A stretch of 64,000 bases of DNA, from contig JAURVI010000005.1 of the NCBI GenBank assembly GCA_030655515.1, forward strand, positions 1 to 64,000. The letters run 5' to 3'. Made by a program: the position numbers and the translations under genes. The notes under the pieces are model-generated. The model did not search any database. It saw only the letters and a program-made list of their open reading frames with translations, and was not told the origin of the DNA. Shown piece after piece: positions 59,228 to 64,000 of this stretch (its first letter is position 1; the number at the start of each line of letters is the position of its first letter). The DNA is from Polaromonas sp. Its GTDB lineage: Bacteria > Pseudomonadota > Gammaproteobacteria > Burkholderiales > Burkholderiaceae_C.

Positions 59228-59255
59228 TAATTGGAATCTGACCCCCAATTATTTT
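59228..59255 (-). repeat. right terminal inverted repeat of the RAYT element
   Basis: reverse complement AAAATAATTGGGGGTCAGATTCCAATTA. Confidence 0.85.
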
Positions 59256-59257
59256 CA

Positions 59258-60472
59258 TCAAGCCGGAAACGCCACGCGGCCATTCAGGCGCTCGTGTTCT
59301 TTGGTGGCAAAACGGTCCGTCATGCCGGCAATGTAATCGGCCACCACACGTCCGGGTTTGGCCTGGCGTTTTGAGCTCGCGGTCGGGCTGCTTTCCAGCC
59401 GGTCAAACCGGTCGGTGTGCGCCTGCGGCATCTGCGCCGGATCGGCCATGTAGGCTGCAAACAGGTCGCGCACCACCTGCCGGGCGGTTTGCGTGGTTTC
59501 GACCACCTGCGGATGGCGGTATAAATTTTGCAGCAGAAAACGCTTGAGGGATGAGGACCTCAAGGCCATTTCATCACTGAAGCAGACCAGCGGCGGGCTT
59601 TCGCGCACGGCCTGCACGCTGTCCGGGGCAGCATCCAGCAAGGCCGCGCGGGTGGCGTCCATCACATCGTAGACCTGGGCGCTGAGCATGCGGCGTATGG
59701 TTTCGAACAGCAGGCGGCGACCCTGCAAGCCGGGGTGCCGGGCCAGCGCTTCGCGGCTGTAGCGGTCGAACAGGTCCACCTCTTTGAGCTGCGCCAGGCT
59801 GAGCAGGCCGGAGCGCACGCCGTCGTCGATATCGTGGGCGTTGTAGGCAATCTCGTCGGCCAGATTGGTCAGTTGGGCTTCCAGGCTGGGCTGCAGTGCT
59901 GGCGGTGTGGCGCCCGATGGCGGCAGAAAACGCCGTGCGACGCCATCTGGTTCACGCTCGCTGATGCGCCGGGCGTTGCGGCGCGAGCAATGCTTGAGAA
60001 TGCCTTCGCGGGTTTCAAACGACAGGTTCAGGCCGTCATAGTCCGGGTAGCGCTCTTCCAGCGAGTCCACCACGCGCAGGCTTTGCAGATTGTGTTCGAA
60101 CCCGGCGCTGTCCGGGTCATGGCTTTTCAAGCAGGCGTTCAGCGCGTCCTGCCCGGCGTGGCCGAAGGGCGTGTGGCCGAGGTCGTGGGCCAGCGCGATG
60201 GCTTCGACCAGGTCTTCATTCAAGCGCAGTGTGCGGGCAATGGAGCGGCCGAGTTGGGCAACTTCGAGGGAGTGCGTGAGCCGGGTGCGGAACAAATCGC
60301 CTTCGTGGTTCAAAAATACCTGGGTCTTGTAGACCAGCCGGCGAAATGCGGTGGAATGCACAATCCGGTCGCGGTCGCGTTGAAAATCGGAGCGGGTCGG
60401 CGCCGCCGGCTCCGGGTAGCGGCGACCGCGCGACTGGGCCGGGTCACAGGAGTAAGGTGCCAGGATCGTCAT
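59258..60472 (-). CDS. dgt: deoxyguanosinetriphosphate triphosphohydrolase-like protein (HD domain)
   Basis: RRLVYKTQVFLNHEGDLFRTRLTHSLEVAQ, HDLGHTPFGHAGQDALN. Confidence 0.93.
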   Translation of the reverse strand: MTILAPYSCDPAQSRGRRYPEPAAPTRSDFQRDRDRIVHSTAFRRLVYKTQVFLNHEGDLFRTRLTHSLEVAQLGRSIARTLRLNEDLVEAIALAHDLGHTPFGHAGQDALNACLKSHDPDSAGFEHNLQSLRVVDSLEERYPDYDGLNLSFETREGILKHCSRRNARRISEREPDGVARRFLPPSGATPPALQPSLEAQLTNLADEIAYNAHDIDDGVRSGLLSLAQLKEVDLFDRYSREALARHPGLQGRRLLFETIRRMLSAQVYDVMDATRAALLDAAPDSVQAVRESPPLVCFSDEMALRSSSLKRFLLQNLYRHPQVVETTQTARQVVRDLFAAYMADPAQMPQAHTDRFDRLESSPTASSKRQAKPGRVVADYIAGMTDRFATKEHERLNGRVAFPA

Positions 60473-60555
60473 GGCTCAGGCATCAAACCGGGCTCCAGCC
60501 CTTTTAATACATACATGGCAAGCTGTTGATTTCATGGCGCCCGCTGACACCGTCC

Positions 60556-61671
60556 TCAGCCGCAGCACGCATCAATCACTTCGCGCACCAGCGCATCGGG
60601 CGCACTGCGCAGCGCAGCGCTGCCGGGGCCATCAATCACCACGAACCTGATTTCGCCGGCTTCGGCCTTTTTGTCCACCCGCATCAGTTCCAGGTAACGC
60701 CCCGCGTTGTCGACGGGCGACAGCTTCGGCCCGGTGACAGGCAACCCGGCGCGCTGGACGAGTGTGCGCAAGCGGCTGACAAAAGCGGCGTCGACCAGAC
60801 CCAGCCTCTGCGACAAGTGGGCGGCCATGACCATGCCACAGCCCACCCCTTCACCATGGTGCCACTGGCCGTAACCCAAGCCCGACTCGATCGCATGGCC
60901 AAACGTATGGCCAAAGTTCAAAATGGCGCGCAGACCGGATTCGCGTTCGTCCTGGCCCACCACCGCGGCCTTGATCTCGCAACTGCGCCCGATGGCGTAA
61001 GCCAGCGCCACCGGTTCGCGGGCCAGCAAAGCCTCGATATTCGCCTCGATCCAGCCGAAAAATGCCATGTCGGCAATCGGCCCGTATTTGATGATCTCCG
61101 CCAGCCCTGCGCTCAGCTCGCGCGGCGGCAGGGTCTTGAGCACGTCGAGATCGCAGATGACCCGCTGCGGCTGGTAAAACGCGCCAACCATGTTCTTGCC
61201 CAAGGGGTGATTGATGCCCGTTTTGCCACCGACCGAAGAGTCCACCTGCGCCAGCAAGGTGGTGGGCACCTGCACGAAGGGCACACCGCGCATGTAACAG
61301 GCCGCTGCAAAGCCCGTCATGTCGCCAACCACACCGCCGCCCAGCGCAAAAAGCACGGTTTTGCGGTCACAAGCGTTTGCCAGCAGCGCGTCAAAGATGA
61401 GCTGCAAGGTGGGCCAGTCCTTGTGCATCTCGCCATCGGGCAGGGTGAGCAGCAACACCCTTTGGTAATGCGCCTGCAGCGCGCGCTGCAGCGGCTGTGC
61501 GTAAAGCGGCGCCACCGTGCCATTCGACACGATCAGCGCGGTGCTTGCGGAAGGCAGGTTCCGGTAAGCCGCCGGATCGCCCAACAGGCCAGCGCCAATG
61601 GCAATAGCATAGCTCCGCTCGCCGAGGGCGATGAGGACCTGCTGCGTCGCTGGAGAAAAATTTGCGTGCAT
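60556..61671 (-). CDS. aroB: 3-dehydroquinate synthase
   Basis: [48 protein letters not shown]. Confidence 0.97.
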   Translation of the reverse strand: MHANFSPATQQVLIALGERSYAIAIGAGLLGDPAAYRNLPSASTALIVSNGTVAPLYAQPLQRALQAHYQRVLLLTLPDGEMHKDWPTLQLIFDALLANACDRKTVLFALGGGVVGDMTGFAAACYMRGVPFVQVPTTLLAQVDSSVGGKTGINHPLGKNMVGAFYQPQRVICDLDVLKTLPPRELSAGLAEIIKYGPIADMAFFGWIEANIEALLAREPVALAYAIGRSCEIKAAVVGQDERESGLRAILNFGHTFGHAIESGLGYGQWHHGEGVGCGMVMAAHLSQRLGLVDAAFVSRLRTLVQRAGLPVTGPKLSPVDNAGRYLELMRVDKKAEAGEIRFVVIDGPGSAALRSAPDALVREVIDACCG

Positions 61672-61754
61672 GGACTCAAGTGTAGAGGCTCTGCGGGTCG
61701 GGCTGGGCGCCTTGTCTGAGCGCGGCCGAGCCTGATTTTTACGACCCGTTGTCG

Positions 61755-62297
61755 TCAGGCTCGCGGGGCAGGCACGATACCTACCGTTTCAAGCTGCATC
61801 GCGATCATGTTGACCAGCATCGCCACCGAGGGCCGCCCGGTCTCCACGACAAAACGGGCGCTTTCGCGGTACAAGGGATCGCGCAGCGCATACAGCTCGC
61901 GCAAACGCGCCAGCGGGTCAGGCACTTGCAGCAGGGGACGACTCTGGTCATGGCGCAGACGGCGAAAGACTTCTTCAGGCGCCGAATGCAGATACACCGC
62001 ATGGGTGCGCTGCTTCAAGTGCCGGCGATTGACCGGCCGCAGCACCGCACCGCCGCCCGTCGACAAAACGCAGGGCTCGCCCAGCGTCAACTCATCAATG
62101 ACCGCCTGCTCGAGGTCGCGAAACGGCTCCTCGCCTTCCCGTTCAAAAAACGCGCGGATGGACAAGCCGATGCGCTTCTCGATGACGTGATCGGTGTCCA
62201 GGAAGGGCCGTCCCAGCCGTCGGGCCAAATGGCGCCCGACCGTGGATTTTCCGGAGCCGGGAAGACCGACAAAAGCGACGTGGTTAAGGGCAGTCAA
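61755..62297 (-). CDS. aroK: shikimate kinase
   Basis: [37 protein letters not shown] at 62297 preceded by GGAGGTCCA; ORF open to 62372. Confidence 0.93.
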   Translation of the reverse strand: MTALNHVAFVGLPGSGKSTVGRHLARRLGRPFLDTDHVIEKRIGLSIRAFFEREGEEPFRDLEQAVIDELTLGEPCVLSTGGGAVLRPVNRRHLKQRTHAVYLHSAPEEVFRRLRHDQSRPLLQVPDPLARLRELYALRDPLYRESARFVVETGRPSVAMLVNMIAMQLETVGIVPAPRA

Positions 62298-62433
62298 TGG
62301 ACCTCCATGACAGAACTGGCCATCGGCGGAGGAAAGAAAAGGGGCGCATCTGCCTGAAAACCGGACCGCCACAAAACCGCCGCAGGCATCACAAGCCCCG
62401 CGAATTTTCCGATGCTTGAAGACAGACCTGAAC

Positions 62434-64000
62434 TCAGCGCAACGCAGCGCCGCTGGAAATCATTTTCGGCGAAATAAAGACCAGCAACTCAGACTTGTTG
62501 GCGGTACGTGTTCGGGTCTTGAACAGATTGCCGATGGCCGGCAGATCGCCGAGCAGGGGAACCTTGGTGACGTCCTCACGCTCGTTCTGTTCAAAAATGC
62601 CGCCGATCACCACCGTGCCGCCGTTTTCCACCAGGACCTGGGTCTGGATATGTTTGGTGTCAATCGCAAAACCATTGCTGGTGGAGCGGCCCACGCTGTC
62701 TTTGTTCACGTCCACCTGCAGGATGATATTGCCCTCAGGGGTGATTTGCGGCGTCACTTCCAGCTTCAGGTTGGCCTTGCGAAAGGCAATCGAGGTGGCC
62801 CCGCTGGAGGTCGCTTGCTGGTAAGGCAGTTCGGTCCCCTGCTCGATCAGCGCCTTGACCTGGTCGGCCGTCACGATGCGAGGGCTGGACACGATCTTGC
62901 CCTTGCCGTCGGCTTCCATGGCCGAAATTTCCAGATTGATGAATCGGGTCAACCTGGATTCGAACAAAGAGATCGCGAAAGTGCCGGCCTGGAAGCCATT
63001 CTGGCCCACGCCCGGCAGATTAATGAAATCGCCCGCAGTGGTTCCGATATTTTGCCCAAGGATAGGCGGATTGGTGGAAGAAAAATTCGGAGCGATATAG
63101 GTCGGCCCAAATTGGGTATTGTTGCTACCGTTCAAGCTAAACGGCCGACCTCCGAGCCGCACGCCCAAGGATTTCCCGAAAGTATCCTGAGCCTCGACGA
63201 TACGCGCTTCAATCAAAACCTGGCGCACCGGGATGTCGATCTTCGCAATAAAACTCTGCACCTGTTCCAGCTTCGACGGGATGTCGGTCACAAACAACTG
63301 GTTGGTTCTGGCTTCGGCAATCGCACTTCCGCGATTGGACAAGATTCTGGCACTGTTCGGGCCGGTGCCGCCGGCCGTGATCTGAGCGCCAATGTCTGTC
63401 GCTTTGGCATAGTTGATCTGGAAAGATTGCGTACGCACGGACTCCAGGGTCTGGATCGCGTTGCGCGATTCCAGATCGAGCTTGTCCTTGGCCGCCAGTT
63501 CGTCCTTGGGCGCAATCAGCAGCACATTGCCGGTTTTTCGCATGCCCAGACCCTTGGCCTGCAGAATGATGTCCAGCGCCTGATCCCAGGGCACATCTTT
63601 CAGGCGCAAGGTCACGGCGCCCGTGACCGTGTCCGAGGTCACAATATTGAAGTTGGTGAAGTCGGCAATGACTTGCAGCAAGGAGCGGGTTTCAATATTC
63701 TGGAAATTCAGCGAAAGTTTTTCGCCGGTGTAACCCGGCCCCTGCGACAGCTTGGATTCGTCCACTTTTTGCTGGCGCACTTCCAGCACAAACTGGTTGT
63801 CGCTTTGATAAGCACTGTGCTCCCACAGGCCTTTGGGCTCCACCACCATGCGCACCTTGTCGCCCAACTGGGTGGTGGTCACGCTTTGCACCGGCGTACC
63901 AAAGTCGGACACATCCAGCCGGCGCCTCAAACCCTCGGGCAAGGCGGTTTTCAGGAATTCGACGACCAGGGTCTGCCCCTGCTGGCGAATGTCCACGCCG
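62434..64000 (-). CDS. pilQ: type IV pilus secretin PilQ, C-terminal part (5' end beyond the window)
   Basis: LSLNFQNIETRSLLQVIADFTNFNIVTSDTVTGAVTLRLKDVPWDQALDIIL, secretin domain VEDGGTVVIGG-like VENGGTVVIGGIFEQNE. Confidence 0.94.
   Translation of the reverse strand, partial: GVDIRQQGQTLVVEFLKTALPEGLRRRLDVSDFGTPVQSVTTTQLGDKVRMVVEPKGLWEHSAYQSDNQFVLEVRQQKVDESKLSQGPGYTGEKLSLNFQNIETRSLLQVIADFTNFNIVTSDTVTGAVTLRLKDVPWDQALDIILQAKGLGMRKTGNVLLIAPKDELAAKDKLDLESRNAIQTLESVRTQSFQINYAKATDIGAQITAGGTGPNSARILSNRGSAIAEARTNQLFVTDIPSKLEQVQSFIAKIDIPVRQVLIEARIVEAQDTFGKSLGVRLGGRPFSLNGSNNTQFGPTYIAPNFSSTNPPILGQNIGTTAGDFINLPGVGQNGFQAGTFAISLFESRLTRFINLEISAMEADGKGKIVSSPRIVTADQVKALIEQGTELPYQQATSSGATSIAFRKANLKLEVTPQITPEGNIILQVDVNKDSVGRSTSNGFAIDTKHIQTQVLVENGGTVVIGGIFEQNEREDVTKVPLLGDLPAIGNLFKTRTRTANKSELLVFISPKMISSGAALR

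Larger units (their letters stand above)
58385..59255. mobile_element. RAYT-containing element bounded by inverted repeats
   Basis: 27-nt left and 28-nt right ends match as inverted repeats except for one extra G, flanking a Y1 transposase-like CDS. Confidence 0.8.

Noticed and set aside
58385-59255. Idea that this RAYT mobilises the CCCCCCGAGGGGG repeat family
   Set aside because: The RAYT ends (AATTGGGGTCAGATTCCAATTA) share no convincing sequence with the GC-rich family; no support within this window.

Overview
This window looks like ordinary core chromosome from a high-GC betaproteobacterium, probably Comamonadaceae (Polaromonas/Rhodoferax/Acidovorax-like). The taxon is inferred from gene order and protein character only. 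It carries the spc/alpha ribosomal-protein cluster (rplN to rplQ) followed by tRNA-fMet, then glpD/glpK, proC, ubiA, oxyR-like, argJ, secA, a dciA-like gene, sspAB, petABC, mscL, pdxA, an HtrA-type protease, tatABC, the his operon (GDCBHAFIE), murA, an mla operon that includes mlaA, gltBD, dgt, aroBK and the 3' part of pilQ. No CRISPR, prophage or defence island was seen. The non-routine signals are in the gaps: (1) a dispersed GC-rich repeat family (single copies and 81/84/87-bp tandem arrays) whose CCCCCACG terminus abuts CDS ends; (2) a REP-associated tyrosine transposase (RAYT) gene with near-perfect terminal inverted repeats, lodged between dgt and the gltB promoter; (3) a 25-codon ORF that looks like the N- and C-termini of a cysteine synthase joined after an internal deletion; (4) a LuxR-type response regulator with Glu at the phospho-acceptor position and a perfect inverted repeat in its receiver-coding region; (5) a strong hairpin just upstream of secA; (6) a spc cluster that starts at rplN with its own leader. 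No single clearly new system is claimed. All comparisons are from memory, with no database search.
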